Positions 44,900 to 54,423 of a stretch of DNA of 64,000 bases are shown here, piece by piece. Position 1 is the stretch's first letter, and each line of letters begins with the position of its first letter. The notes beneath the pieces were generated by a model, which saw only the letters and a program-made list of their open reading frames with translations, was not told the origin of the DNA and did no database searches. The stretch is from an uncultured bacterium. Lineage in GTDB: Bacteria; Cyanobacteriota; Vampirovibrionia; Gastranaerophilales; Gastranaerophilaceae. The position numbers and the translations under genes are program-made. The stretch is from positions 1-64,000 of the forward strand of contig CASEYJ010000003.1 in NCBI GenBank assembly GCA_949292175.1, given 5' to 3'.

Positions 44900-46144
44900 C
44901 TACCAAAACCCGAAAAAGTATGGGTGTCTTAAGTAGAAGAAATCATTATAATACCATCTGTTATAATAACGTTGCTGCTCAATAAGCATTATCTGACGTT
45001 GATATTCAAGTTCCTTTTGCTTAGCCTCATATGCTCGTTGATACTCAGCCTTTGCCTCATTCGTCAATTTAACCTGCTCCTTGTTCACGGCCTCAAAGCA
45101 TTTTACAAGTTCTCTATCTCCAAATTTTGCAATACAAGCATTTGTATCCTGAAAGAATTTAACCATTCGATTACTCAATGCAACAGGATCGCTTATCGTA
45201 GAATTTTCTTTCGCAATTTTATTCCAATCAGGTTTTTCAACAAACAAACTTAACCCTGAAACACTCCTATCAATTTTTGGCTGTTCCATTGCTATAATTC
45301 TCGCATCTGCCTGAGCTAAAGTATTCAAATTCTTTTCAGCTACTGAAATATTTCTTGCCTTATAATAATTCAGAAGTTTTGTTTTACTATCAGCGGAAGT
45401 TGTACCCAAACGCATATAATTTATTGCAGAAGGATAAATTTTTATTAACTCGGCTGCATATTTATTAGCAAGCTTGAAATTTTGCAACTTATAGTAAGAA
45501 TTATATAGCAGCTCAAGAGCTCCCGGATAATTTTCTGAATTTGGCTGAATTTTTGCAGCATAAAGAATACTTGATTTATAGTCTGATAAATTATAATAAA
45601 TATCACTTAGCGCAAACCAAAGATTTTCAGGATTTGGCTTATTCAAGAATGGCTTGAGCATATTCAGTGCAACCTGATAATTTTTATTCAAATAGTATAG
45701 CATTCCAAGCTTAAACTCTAATTTTTCACTATCAAAAACTTTATCCGATTTATTCAATCGCTGAATAACAAGCATTTCACTCAAAGCCTCAGCATAATCT
45801 CCGGCCTTCAAGCAATAATTCAAATATTCAACATGGGTTGGCAGAAAATTAGGTTCAACCTCCAGAGCTTTACGAAAATCTTTTTTAGCAACATATTTCT
45901 CAATTTTCTTAATCTGTTTAAAAAGCTTTTTGTCCTCAGAAGAAAATTGCTTTTGCTTATCCTTACTTGGCTCAATATACCTAACTGTAACATTAGCAGA
46001 ATCAATACTGTAAAACTTTGCATAAGGCATAAGTTCTAAAGAAACTACACCGGATTGAATATAATTAGAATTATAAACATCGGCATAAACTGCACTATTG
46101 GCAACCACTAAAACTAAACATAAAAACGCAACAAGTTTTTTCAT
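44900..46144 (-). CDS. Exported TPR-type protein
   Basis: 414 residues from 46144, after GGTGG; an upstream in-frame ATG at 46168 precedes that site. Signal peptide about 1-22. Residues 70-280 are degenerate TPR repeats (FRKALEVEPNFLPTHVEYLNYCLKAGDY, YQVALNMLKPFL, YKLQNFKLANKYAAELI). The tail is a Glu/Gln/Arg/Tyr-rich helix (about 360-395) ending in an unusual aromatic run, YNDFFYLRHPYFFGFW. Probably periplasmic. Function unknown. Confidence 0.75.
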   Translation of the reverse strand: MKKLVAFLCLVLVVANSAVYADVYNSNYIQSGVVSLELMPYAKFYSIDSANVTVRYIEPSKDKQKQFSSEDKKLFKQIKKIEKYVAKKDFRKALEVEPNFLPTHVEYLNYCLKAGDYAEALSEMLVIQRLNKSDKVFDSEKLEFKLGMLYYLNKNYQVALNMLKPFLNKPNPENLWFALSDIYYNLSDYKSSILYAAKIQPNSENYPGALELLYNSYYKLQNFKLANKYAAELIKIYPSAINYMRLGTTSADSKTKLLNYYKARNISVAEKNLNTLAQADARIIAMEQPKIDRSVSGLSLFVEKPDWNKIAKENSTISDPVALSNRMVKFFQDTNACIAKFGDRELVKCFEAVNKEQVKLTNEAKAEYQRAYEAKQKELEYQRQIMLIEQQRYYNRWYYNDFFYLRHPYFFGFW

Positions 46145-46262
46145 AATTCCACCTGCTAACCTATACACATATAATTAACGATATTGTTTACAAAAAAGTT
46201 CACTCTGTCAACAGCATATGCTATTTTTATTGTATAATCAAAAACAAAATAAGGAGGGTTAT

Positions 46263-46895
46263 ATGAAGAAATTACTATTAACAATATCATTAATCACATC
46301 AATCGCACTTTCTGCGCAAGCATTTACCGGAACATTAGGGGTACAAAATGTTTTCTATAACCCTCAAACAAAAACATGGAGCGATCAACAACAAACTAAG
46401 GATGATATTCACATAAAAAATAAAAGATTTATCGGCTCCGGCGGATTCAGTGAATATTATTACGAGAACGGAAAAGTTGCCATTGGCCCTGTAACAAATG
46501 TAGAATTTGTTGATAACGGAAGACTCATTGGAGTTAACAGTCACGATTTGAAATTCTTCCAATTTTTCTATAATGATGACAAAATCACATCTCAAACCTT
46601 AAGCGAAGAAGAAGTTCAAAAACTTTATCCTGATTATGAAATCGTGAAAATTTCACAATTTACAAATAATAAAATTACCATATACAAGAAATTCTTCCAA
46701 AAGAAAAATATTTTACTACTGAATGATACTCCGCTATCATTTTACAAATACACATACAAACCAACAAGTGTAAACCCAAGTTATATCAAAACATTCATTA
46801 CACTTTCTCACCCGGGCAAAATTGTTTTCTCGCACTATGGAGATGACACACCTGAAATGCCTGCACTAACTATATATGTAAAAAATAAATTTTAA
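46263..46895 (+). CDS. Exported hypothetical protein
   Basis: 210 residues from 46263, behind AAGGAGGG. Signal peptide MKKLLLTISLITSIALSAQA. The mature protein is beta-rich with repeated short strands (FSEYYYENGKVAIGPVTNVEFVDNGR, LKFFQFFYNDDKI) and no cysteine. No family recognised. The stop overlaps by four bases the stop of the converging minus gene, and no terminator fits between. Confidence 0.7.
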   Translation: MKKLLLTISLITSIALSAQAFTGTLGVQNVFYNPQTKTWSDQQQTKDDIHIKNKRFIGSGGFSEYYYENGKVAIGPVTNVEFVDNGRLIGVNSHDLKFFQFFYNDDKITSQTLSEEEVQKLYPDYEIVKISQFTNNKITIYKKFFQKKNILLLNDTPLSFYKYTYKPTSVNPSYIKTFITLSHPGKIVFSHYGDDTPEMPALTIYVKNKF

Positions 46896-47611
46896 AGTGA
46901 AATTAAAAACATTACTAAAAGTATAATCAATGAAATAGCTAAAGAAACGCCAACTATTTTCCAAAAAACAGGAATACCCTTCTTTTTGGAGCGTGAAGAC
47001 ATAGTGTGATACTGTTTATCAGATTTCTTCTTCGCAGGCTTCTTTGGCTTTTCATTTTTTTTACTCAAAGGGAATACCGTTACATCTTTTTTAGAAGAAC
47101 TTTTCTTTCGTTTTCTTGAAGAAGTTTTCGCCTTCTCTTCAGAATATTTTTCAGCAAGAGTTTTCTTTGACTTCTTTCCTGTCACTAAAAGTTCAGTATC
47201 ATAACGGAGCTTAAGAATATCAGCCTTTGCCCCTTTGTTATACACAGAATAGCTTATTGCGACTTCAAAGGCTCTTTGTAAACATTCCAAAGCATCCATT
47301 CCATTTTTCTTCACCTTAGAAGAATGAGTAGATTCATTTCCATGTTTTTTCAAAAAGTATAAATCATCAACAAATTCTTTTTCTTGCTCCTCTCCACTTC
47401 CAATATCCTTAAGAGTAGCAAGCATTTCATCAAAAGTTTCTTCAGAAGTACGATTACGTCCAAGAACTTTCTTACACACATTTTCGCCAAAACGTCTTGT
47501 CTGAGTCATACATTGTTCAAAATACTCGTCACGATAAAGCTTTTCTGCCTCATCAATAATTTCAAACAAATTTTTATCAACTTTTTTCAAAAAATCAAAA
47601 TTTGCAGCCAT
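46892..47611 (-). CDS. DUF4145-like protein with C-terminal membrane anchor
   Basis: 239 residues. The N-terminal 120 residues (YRDEYFEQCMTQTRRFGENVCKKVL, EEQEKEFVDDLYFLKKHGNESTH) look like the DUF4145/HEPN-type helical domain found at the start of HsdR and stand-alone. A very basic Lys/Ser linker follows (about 150-215), then one hydrophobic segment at the end (WKIVGVSLAISLIILLVMFL). That layout suggests a tail-anchored inner-membrane protein with the domain in the cytoplasm. No nuclease motif is visible. Confidence 0.6.
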   Translation of the reverse strand: MAANFDFLKKVDKNLFEIIDEAEKLYRDEYFEQCMTQTRRFGENVCKKVLGRNRTSEETFDEMLATLKDIGSGEEQEKEFVDDLYFLKKHGNESTHSSKVKKNGMDALECLQRAFEVAISYSVYNKGAKADILKLRYDTELLVTGKKSKKTLAEKYSEEKAKTSSRKRKKSSSKKDVTVFPLSKKNEKPKKPAKKKSDKQYHTMSSRSKKKGIPVFWKIVGVSLAISLIILLVMFLISL

Positions 47612-47741
47612 CTCTCATTTCCAATCCTATAGGTTCAGATTACTATGTCTAAATAAGGATGTCAACTTAATATTTAGCAACAATCTCGCAAATAACAGCA
47701 ATTTTGTGTTTTTATATATTAGGAAAGGTTTATGTGTAAAT

Positions 47742-48782
47742 ATGGTAGAAAAAATAAATTTATTCTCAACCATTACAAAATATCCTTATAGCAACGTCAA
47801 TAGAAACAGTACGCCTTCATTCAAGGCACAGCCAGATAAGCCCGACAGTTTTGAGAAAAAATCTTTGTCTACCGGAGCAAAAATAGGTATAGGTAGTCTT
47901 ATGGCTTTAGGTATAGCTGTCCTTGGAGATCTGATTTTTGCAAAAGGAAAACACTTAAAAGCAATATTTATGCGTGGTAATAAACCCCAAAAAGCCGGAG
48001 AAGCCGCCGTAGAAACTTCCGCTCAAGCAGGTGCAAAGCCGCTAGAAACTGCGGGCAATACCACAGACAAAATTACAGAATTGCAAGAAACGCTCTGGGC
48101 AAAAGAATGTGAATTTGTATCATTAGACAAATTCAACAAAAAAAGACTTTCTGTGGGAACGGAAACAGCCCCTTTTATTTCCAAAATATTAGGATATTTA
48201 AATAATATGGAAGAGCTGACTCCTCAAGATATTAAAAGAATTGTCTACTCCTATATGAATGCTATTAACAATGTATTTACTTTAAAATTTCCATCAGGAG
48301 AATTAAAAATGAAAGAAGCTTTACCTTCAATGGGTAAAGAAACAATGTTACATAGTATAGGTACAGAAACGGAAAACATTAGCAAAGCTATTGAACATTC
48401 AGAAAAACAAATAGCTGCATTAAAGTCACAAACCAGCCTGCCGGGAATAAAAATGTGTGAAGTAATAGATTCCATATTTCATTTGGAAGAATGGAAAAAA
48501 CTAAGAGAAATTGGATTTCAACCGGAATTCAAGCTCGATAAAGTTCCAGAGGATGGAATTATTGCAGAATGCAAACGTTTATTAAACGGTGTAAACAAGC
48601 ATCTAAAACAAACATTAGAAGAAAAAGGTATAAAAATAGAATATTACTCCGGCAAAGCAGTAGAAGATGCAGAAGGACATTATTGTTTTGCCCCGGTCGC
48701 AGACAAATCACTTCCTGAGCAACCACTATTAATTGACGGTGATACAAACCTCATACTTACTATGGGACGTTACAAAGAATAA
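47742..48782 (+). CDS. Hypothetical protein with polar leader and PSF motif
   Basis: 346 residues from the ATG at 47742 (AGGAAAGG lies 13 bases before it; a GTG at 47706 is in frame). The leader ends NRNSTPSFKAQPDKP, matching other unknowns here. One hydrophobic segment (about 48-66, IGIGSLMALGIAVLGDLIF) is followed by a basic stretch. The rest is helical with a late beta-rich part (YYSGKAVEDAEGHYCFAP). No known family. Confidence 0.68.
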   Translation: MVEKINLFSTITKYPYSNVNRNSTPSFKAQPDKPDSFEKKSLSTGAKIGIGSLMALGIAVLGDLIFAKGKHLKAIFMRGNKPQKAGEAAVETSAQAGAKPLETAGNTTDKITELQETLWAKECEFVSLDKFNKKRLSVGTETAPFISKILGYLNNMEELTPQDIKRIVYSYMNAINNVFTLKFPSGELKMKEALPSMGKETMLHSIGTETENISKAIEHSEKQIAALKSQTSLPGIKMCEVIDSIFHLEEWKKLREIGFQPEFKLDKVPEDGIIAECKRLLNGVNKHLKQTLEEKGIKIEYYSGKAVEDAEGHYCFAPVADKSLPEQPLLIDGDTNLILTMGRYKE

Positions 48783-48792
48783 TGATAACAAT

Positions 48793-48825
48793 AAGAAAAC
48801 GGACTTTAAAAAAGTCCGTTTTCTT
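48793..48825. terminator. Bidirectional terminator between a hypothetical gene and pgi
   Basis: A 14-bp perfect stem, AAGAAAACGGACTT with AAGTCCGTTTTCTT. Confidence 0.88.
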
Positions 48826-48843
48826 TATTAATAAACATGTAAG

Positions 48844-50142
48844 CTATTTAGAAATTCTACCAGGAACAACAACTCCACCTTTAAGATTCTTCTTATAGAA
48901 TTCAACGTGTGGTTGAAGTACACTGTCAAGAACTTCAGGCAATTCCTTACCTTGCATAACAGCTTCAACAATTTCCTGATAAACAGTAGCGTATGCTCTA
49001 ATCATAGAAATAGCACCGGCAGCTTCCGGAGTAAGTCCCATATCACCAGTTTCGACATCTTCTCTAAAGAATGCGCCTGTAACTTCGTAAGATTTAGTCA
49101 ATGCGCCGATATAAGCTTCAGCGTTTTCTGAACAAACACCTTTATCAACAGGAACAGTCAAAGCAAATACGAGTTTGTTTGCAGGGTTAAAGTGAGCTTC
49201 TGCACTGTGATGCATTGCATCCGGAACTTTAGCAACCTGTTTTAAAGTATCTTTCACAGATTCATTTTGCATTTGTGCATGCCAGTAAACGGTATTTTCA
49301 AACATAGATCCCATATATTGATGTACGGAAGCTTCGATACCATTCAACTTAGCATCAGCCCAGAAAATACCTTCTTTCAATGCGTCATTAGCTTCCAAAT
49401 CATCACTCAAAGCTAATTCTGAAATACCTTGTGCAGAATTTAGCATTTTAACCATATCTTCTTTTTTCATGCCAGCCCAAATAAGAGTGAACAATGCATG
49501 ATCATCAAAAGCAGAGAATCTACCGCCAACATCATCGTGAATAAACAAATCACCCAACCATCCGTTAGCAATAGAAGTTCTTCTCAATTCACTCTTTTCG
49601 TTATTAGCATCAGTAACAGCAATCAAGTGTTTAGCAGCTGATTTTTCAGCTTCATCTTGAGATTGACCTTGAGCTTTGTATGCATCGATTAACATTTCTT
49701 GAATTCTCAAGAAACCATCTTTTGTTTCAAAAGTAGAACCAGACTTAGAAGCGATCATATAATTTGCTTTTGTTACATCGCCCAATCTGTATAAAAATCT
49801 ATTCAAGCTTGTAGAATCAACATCAGAATAAAAATCTACAACATCGTGGCAAACGTTCAAACCGTTAACACCAAGCATATGTTCAACAGTGTGCTTAGAA
49901 CCACCGATACCCATTACGCATAATTTAGAAGCACCGGTTTGTTTTTTGAAACTTTCTACCATTGAATAAAGTTCATCAACTCTTTTTAATTGTTCAGATG
50001 GAAGGTTTACCCAATTAAGGAAGTGACCTTTTTTATTAGCACGAGATGCCAATTCTTTTACAAATTCAGATGCTTTTGAAGAATACTTTGAAAAATCAAC
50101 ACCTGAAAAACTTGTTTTTACAGCTGAATTTTTTGTTAACAT
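48844..50142 (-). CDS. pgi: Glucose-6-phosphate isomerase
   Basis: 432 residues. The phosphate-binding KSGSTFETKDGF (about 133-145), GGRFSAFDDHALF and the later NPANKLVF region mark a SIS-fold Pgi. It interconverts glucose-6-phosphate and fructose-6-phosphate in glycolysis. AAGGAG is eight bases from the ATG. It is shorter than the enterobacterial enzyme and closer to the compact type of Firmicutes and Cyanobacteria relatives. Confidence 0.9.
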   Translation of the reverse strand: MLTKNSAVKTSFSGVDFSKYSSKASEFVKELASRANKKGHFLNWVNLPSEQLKRVDELYSMVESFKKQTGASKLCVMGIGGSKHTVEHMLGVNGLNVCHDVVDFYSDVDSTSLNRFLYRLGDVTKANYMIASKSGSTFETKDGFLRIQEMLIDAYKAQGQSQDEAEKSAAKHLIAVTDANNEKSELRRTSIANGWLGDLFIHDDVGGRFSAFDDHALFTLIWAGMKKEDMVKMLNSAQGISELALSDDLEANDALKEGIFWADAKLNGIEASVHQYMGSMFENTVYWHAQMQNESVKDTLKQVAKVPDAMHHSAEAHFNPANKLVFALTVPVDKGVCSENAEAYIGALTKSYEVTGAFFREDVETGDMGLTPEAAGAISMIRAYATVYQEIVEAVMQGKELPEVLDSVLQPHVEFYKKNLKGGVVVPGRISK

Positions 50143-50202
50143 TATATTTTCTCCTTCTTGTTAATAACCCTCTTAACTACATTGTAATATAAAAATAAAA
50201 AA

Positions 50203-50550
50203 TTACCTTATCTGGCGGACAATCCATTCCATAATAATATTTACCAGATACTCTTGTTGAACATTTGTTAGCTCAACGCCTTTTTGAAAATGATGCCATT
50301 TACTTATACACCCACGACAACAACACGCAGTTGCATGCTGCGCAATAAAAACCGGATGACCTTTCATTGGAGTCTGTTTTCCATCATTTGAAATTTGTGC
50401 CGGTGCAATTCGCTTCGCAATAAAATCTCTGGCATGCGACCTTATAACATCAAGACCTTTCGATTGAATATACTCTTTTTCCTTTTCTCGAAGCCTAAAC
50501 TTACTTCTGAATTCAGATTTTGCTAATTTATTAAAAATCTCTTCGTACAT
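50203..50550 (-). CDS. DUF4186 family protein
   Basis: 115 residues from 50550, preceded by TAGGTGAAA. FRSKFRLREKEKEYIQSKGLD, HARDFIAKRIAPA, MKGHPVFIAQHATACCCRGCISKWH are the family landmarks. The three consecutive cysteines plus C-x2-C-like spacing and histidines could bind a metal. Biochemical function is unknown. It shares a palindromic promoter with the divergent flavin reductase gene. Confidence 0.88.
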   Translation of the reverse strand: MYEEIFNKLAKSEFRSKFRLREKEKEYIQSKGLDVIRSHARDFIAKRIAPAQISNDGKQTPMKGHPVFIAQHATACCCRGCISKWHHFQKGVELTNVQQEYLVNIIMEWIVRQIR

Positions 50551-50574
50551 CTGACAAATTTCACCTACTATGAT

Positions 50575-50605
50575 ATTGTATAACAAGAAATTTATATGAT
50601 ACAAT
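50575..50605. promoter_or_regulatory. Palindromic bidirectional promoter
   Basis: TTGTAT (50576-50581), 18 bp, TACAAT (50600-50605) on plus. The same bases read on minus give TTGTAT (50599-50604) and TACAAT (50575-50580), also 18 bp apart. Each strand's -35 is the complement of the other's -10. Confidence 0.6.
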
Positions 50606-50626
50606 AAGACAAAAAAAGAGGGTTAA

Positions 50627-51256
50627 ATGAATAATAAAGTTTTAAGCAATCTGTCATACGGAGTTTACGTGGTTTCAACTTGCGCTCAAGATAGGCCAAC
50701 CGGCTGTATCGCCAATAGTGTTATGCAAGTAACTCATGACACAATCGCAATAAGCATCCACCACGATAATTTTACAAACAAATGCATAAAAGAATGTAAA
50801 AAATTTGCGATATCTATACTCGGGGTAGATGTAGGTGACAATATTATACCTGTATTTGGGTTTTCATCCGGAAAAGATACCGAAAAATTTAAAGGTGTCA
50901 ATTTTAAAGAAATTGACGGACTCGACATAATTGCAGATGCAACAGGATATATCATTTGCGAATTAATAAACCAAATGGAAACAGAAACTCACACAATATT
51001 TTTAGGGAAAATAATTGATGGAGATATTCTAAATAACGAAATTCCAATGACATATTCTTACTACCACCAAGTAAAAAAAGGAACAAGTCCGGAGAAAGCT
51101 CCGACATTCAACAACAACCCGACACCAAAAGGAAACAATGTAGCTTATAAATGCACAATCTGCGGTTACATCTACGAGGGAGATTTAACAAAGGAGCCTG
51201 ACACTTATTTGTGCCCTATCTGCAAACAACCAAAAGACAAATTTATAAAATTATAA
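50627..51256 (+). CDS. Flavin reductase-rubredoxin fusion protein
   Basis: 209 residues. The N-terminal 155 residues are a flavin reductase-like (FMN-binding split barrel) domain, YGVYVVSTCAQDRPTGCIANSV. The C-terminal 40 residues are rubredoxin, YKCTICGYIYEG and YLCPICKQPKDKF, with four cysteines for one iron. This is the high-molecular-weight rubredoxin design, which passes electrons to oxygen- or NO-reducing flavodiiron proteins in anaerobes. AGAGGG precedes the start. Confidence 0.92.
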   Translation: MNNKVLSNLSYGVYVVSTCAQDRPTGCIANSVMQVTHDTIAISIHHDNFTNKCIKECKKFAISILGVDVGDNIIPVFGFSSGKDTEKFKGVNFKEIDGLDIIADATGYIICELINQMETETHTIFLGKIIDGDILNNEIPMTYSYYHQVKKGTSPEKAPTFNNNPTPKGNNVAYKCTICGYIYEGDLTKEPDTYLCPICKQPKDKFIKL

Positions 51257-51323
51257 ACTTTAAATGAAACTGTAATATTTTAATACAATTATTTGTGCTA
51301 TCATACGTAAAAAGAGGAATTGT

Positions 51324-53042
51324 ATGAAAAATATTGAACAGTTGATAAAAGTAAGTAAAGGTTCAGAATGTGCAGATATTGTGCTTAAAAACGCGAACCT
51401 TATAAACGTATTTTCAGAAGAAATTTATAAAACAGATATCGCAATAAAGGATGGAATAATTGCCGGAATTGACGAAGGCTACTGCGGCAAAGAAGAAATC
51501 GACTTAAACGGAGCTTATGTATCTCCATCCTTTATAGACGGACACGTACACATAGAAAGTGCGATGCTTTTACCATCTGAGTTTGCTCGACTGGTTGTTC
51601 CTTCTGGTACAACTACTGTGGTTGCAGACCCTCACGAAATCTCAAACGTAATGGGTCTTCAGGGTATAAGCTTTATGAGGGAAGCAACAAAAAACCTTCC
51701 TCTTGATGTATATATGACTCTTCCGTCTTGTGTTCCGGCAACAAGTCTGGAAACATCAGGTGTAGAATTAAACAGCTACGATTTAGCACTATTGATAGAT
51801 GCACCTTGGGTACTGGGTATTGCTGAAATGATGAACTTCCCTGGAGTTGTTAATGGGGATAACAACGTTTTAAGCAAAATTCGCTTGGGTCTGGAAAAAA
51901 ATAAGAGAATTGACGGTCACGCACCTCACCTTTGCGGGAAAGACTTGGCCGCTTATATTGCGGCAGGAATAGCTTCCGACCACGAATGTACAACTCCGGA
52001 AGAAGCAATTGAAAAGCTTCGTTTAGGAATGTATTTAATGGTTAGAGAAGCAACAGGGGCAAGAGATTTGGAACCGTTAATCCCTGTACTAAAACAGTAC
52101 AACACCAGAAAATGTATGTTTGTAACAGATGACAGACATCCGAAACATTTAAAACAACATATTTCAAGAATGGTAAAAAAAGCAGTTCGCCTAGGTGTCG
52201 ATCCGATTAAGGCTATACAAATGGCAAGTATTAACACAGCAGAATACTTCAAAATCCCTAATTTAGGAGCAATCGCACCTGGCTACAAGGCTGATATTGC
52301 TGTGTTTAAAGACTTAGAAACCTTTGAACCTTGTATGGTATTTAAAAATGGCCGCTTAGTCGCTAAAGATAAACAACTGTTGGTAGATACAACTGAATTT
52401 AAAGTACCATCACTTCGAGGCACAGTAAATATCAAGTGGTTGAATATCGATGATTTAAAAATTAAAGTACCGGCGAATGCCAAAGAAGTTAAGGTAATAA
52501 ACGTAATTCCAAAACAACTGATAACAAAAGAAACCAAAGAGGCAATTACCCAAAAAGAAGGATTTGCAGTCCAAAATATCGACAACGATATTCTAAAAAT
52601 TGCAGTAATCGAACGTCACAAGGCAAGCGGAAATATCGGATTAGGCTTTGTGAAGGGGTTTGGGCTAAAATCAGGAGCAATAGCATCAACAGTAGCCCAC
52701 GACAGCCACAATATGATAGTTATTGGAACGAATGACAATGACATGTACCATGCAGCCGTAGAACTGGTAAAATCTCAAGGTGGAAAAATAATAGTAAAAG
52801 ATGGCAAAACATTGGCACACTTGGCGTTACCAATAGCAGGGTTAATGTCAGACAAACCTTACGAAGAAGTTGACAAATCGTTGGCAGCACTAGAGAATGC
52901 AGCAAAAGAAATTGGTTGCCAAATTGCAGATCCGTTTATGAGTATGGCATTCTTATCACTATCAGTAATTCCTGAACTAAAAATAACAGACAAGGGTCTT
53001 ATTGATGTGAACAGCTCTGCAACAACAAACTTGTTCGTGTAA
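51324..53042 (+). CDS. ade: Adenine deaminase
   Basis: 572 residues. An amidohydrolase with SFIDGHVHIESAML (metal-binding His pair, about 70), VADPHEISNVMG, DGHAPHLCG, SDHECT and VTDDRHP as further metal and active-site motifs. The C-terminal adenine-deaminase domain (IAVIERHKASGNIGLGFVKGF, SDKPYEEV) is present. It converts adenine to hypoxanthine and ammonia in purine salvage. AGAGGA precedes the ATG, with a TGCTATCAT element upstream. Confidence 0.94.
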   Translation: MKNIEQLIKVSKGSECADIVLKNANLINVFSEEIYKTDIAIKDGIIAGIDEGYCGKEEIDLNGAYVSPSFIDGHVHIESAMLLPSEFARLVVPSGTTTVVADPHEISNVMGLQGISFMREATKNLPLDVYMTLPSCVPATSLETSGVELNSYDLALLIDAPWVLGIAEMMNFPGVVNGDNNVLSKIRLGLEKNKRIDGHAPHLCGKDLAAYIAAGIASDHECTTPEEAIEKLRLGMYLMVREATGARDLEPLIPVLKQYNTRKCMFVTDDRHPKHLKQHISRMVKKAVRLGVDPIKAIQMASINTAEYFKIPNLGAIAPGYKADIAVFKDLETFEPCMVFKNGRLVAKDKQLLVDTTEFKVPSLRGTVNIKWLNIDDLKIKVPANAKEVKVINVIPKQLITKETKEAITQKEGFAVQNIDNDILKIAVIERHKASGNIGLGFVKGFGLKSGAIASTVAHDSHNMIVIGTNDNDMYHAAVELVKSQGGKIIVKDGKTLAHLALPIAGLMSDKPYEEVDKSLAALENAAKEIGCQIADPFMSMAFLSLSVIPELKITDKGLIDVNSSATTNLFV

Positions 53043-53162
53043 ACAGAGCTAAAACAACGCTTAAACTCTCTCTGTATAGAGGAATCATATTAACTTGATT
53101 GTTTTATTATCAGTAATCCTGATTTCTTTTAGTGAGCATTTATGCTCGAGAGCAATTTTATT

Positions 53163-53717
53163 ATAAGATAAAGGCCCAGGATGTTTAGGACTACCGTCTT
53201 TGTTTAAATAATCTGCATAGGTGTAGAGTTCCTTACCTCGTAAACTCTCTAAAACTGAGTCGTAATAAAATTGATCATATATTCTACATATACGTTTTGC
53301 ATGTGTTCCTCAAGCTAAAACAATATCACCAGTCAAATATTTTTCTAAATACTCATCTTTATTAATTTTATTAAATTCATATTTTTCACTATCATCCATA
53401 TCTCTAATTTTACTTTCCAATTCTTTTGGTTTTGCAGTTCTATATGAAAATAAATTAACAATAGCAAAAGCATTACAGTTATTTCGGCGAGTTATTTCTT
53501 CAATATTTATTATTGTTTTATCCGCCGCATTCAAATCGGCATTACTAGGATTCAACATTACAAAAGTGAGCATTTTCTCATCTTTCCCATCCATCACAAA
53601 AGATTGTTTATAATAATATCTATGAGAAGCTTTAGTTAAACTGTTTGTTACACCAGCTGAATCTACAAAAAAAACTGTTTCAATATTTTCCTTCATCATT
53701 TGCGTTTTATTTGCCAT
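53163..53717 (-). pseudogene. DUF1643 family gene interrupted by an in-frame TGA
   Basis: Starting at 53717 behind GAGGAG, 135 codons read MANKTQ to GDIVLA and then meet TGA (53310-53312). The same frame stays open for about 49 more codons and reads GTHAKRICRIYDQ, YTYADYLNKDGSPKHPGPLSY, clearly the rest of DUF1643 (compare MLNPSNADLNAAD, VNLFSYRTAKP upstream of the stop). In the family the position is the tryptophan of an A-W-G motif, so TGG has become TGA. The exact C-terminus is uncertain. Function of the family is unknown. Confidence 0.75.
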
Positions 53718-53848
53718 CAAATTCTCCTCTGTAAAAATTACGATAACCTATATTATACACATCTTCCATAAGTTTAACAAGTTACATCTAACAAAAAAAT
53801 TTATTTATGGATTTTTAAATAAACGAATATAAAAAGGAGCATGTTTTA

Positions 53849-54337
53849 ATGAGAATTCAACTCAACACTAATAATATGGCAAGTTCTAACAAGAATAAAA
53901 GCCCTAATTTTGGAACTCGATTTTCGCCAAAATTGCAAGATGCTTTGATTGAAGCCGCAAATCGTTCATTAATGACAAAAGAACATTTACAATATATCAA
54001 AAGAATTAAGAATGATGGTTTACCAACGTATATAGACTTAAAACCACATTACTATCCTGGGGAAGAAGAATTAATCATAACAAGCCCAAACATTGATAAA
54101 TTACATAAAGCAAAAAACATTACTCCTCGTGGACGAAGCGTTTGTGCTTATAATAAAAGTAGAATGTCTTATCATTTAGATTACGAAGAACTTGCAAAAG
54201 CATTTTCACCTAAATCAGCTTTTGCTTTAAATATAAAATGGGCTGAAGAAGATGCCATATACTTATTAAACGTTCTAAAACAAAAAATGATGGGAAAAGC
54301 GACTCCAGAGGATATTCAAAAAATTTTTAATGCTTAA
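53849..54337 (+). CDS. Hypothetical protein with polar leader and NFG motif
   Basis: 162 residues. AAAAGGAG lies nine bases before the ATG. The leader MRIQLNTNNMASSNKNKSPNFGTRF is Asn/Ser-rich, lacks a Sec signal and ends in a PNFG motif like those of several unknown proteins here. The body is basic and mixed alpha/beta (TYIDLKPHYYPGEEELIITS). No family recognised. Single-gene unit with a terminator. Confidence 0.68.
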   Translation: MRIQLNTNNMASSNKNKSPNFGTRFSPKLQDALIEAANRSLMTKEHLQYIKRIKNDGLPTYIDLKPHYYPGEEELIITSPNIDKLHKAKNITPRGRSVCAYNKSRMSYHLDYEELAKAFSPKSAFALNIKWAEEDAIYLLNVLKQKMMGKATPEDIQKIFNA

Positions 54338-54357
54338 ACTTCTATAATCAAATAAGA

Positions 54358-54382
54358 AACGCCCAGAACTCGGGCGTTTTTT
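54358..54382 (+). terminator. Terminator after the 162-aa protein
   Basis: AACGCCC/GGGCGTT stem followed by six T. Confidence 0.85.
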
Positions 54383-54423
54383 ATCTATTGCTTGCACATA
54401 ATGTGCTTTATATACTAAAAAAC

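Noticed and set aside
44751..44936. Short plus-strand reading frame of about 61 codons
   Set aside because: It runs straight through tRNA-Val and its terminator, has a TTG start and no ribosome site; it is a by-product of the tRNA.
53310..53312. Possible genome-wide reassignment of TGA to tryptophan
   Set aside because: truB ends with TGA at a full-length product, and other tryptophans use TGG. A single local event explains the DUF1643 case better.
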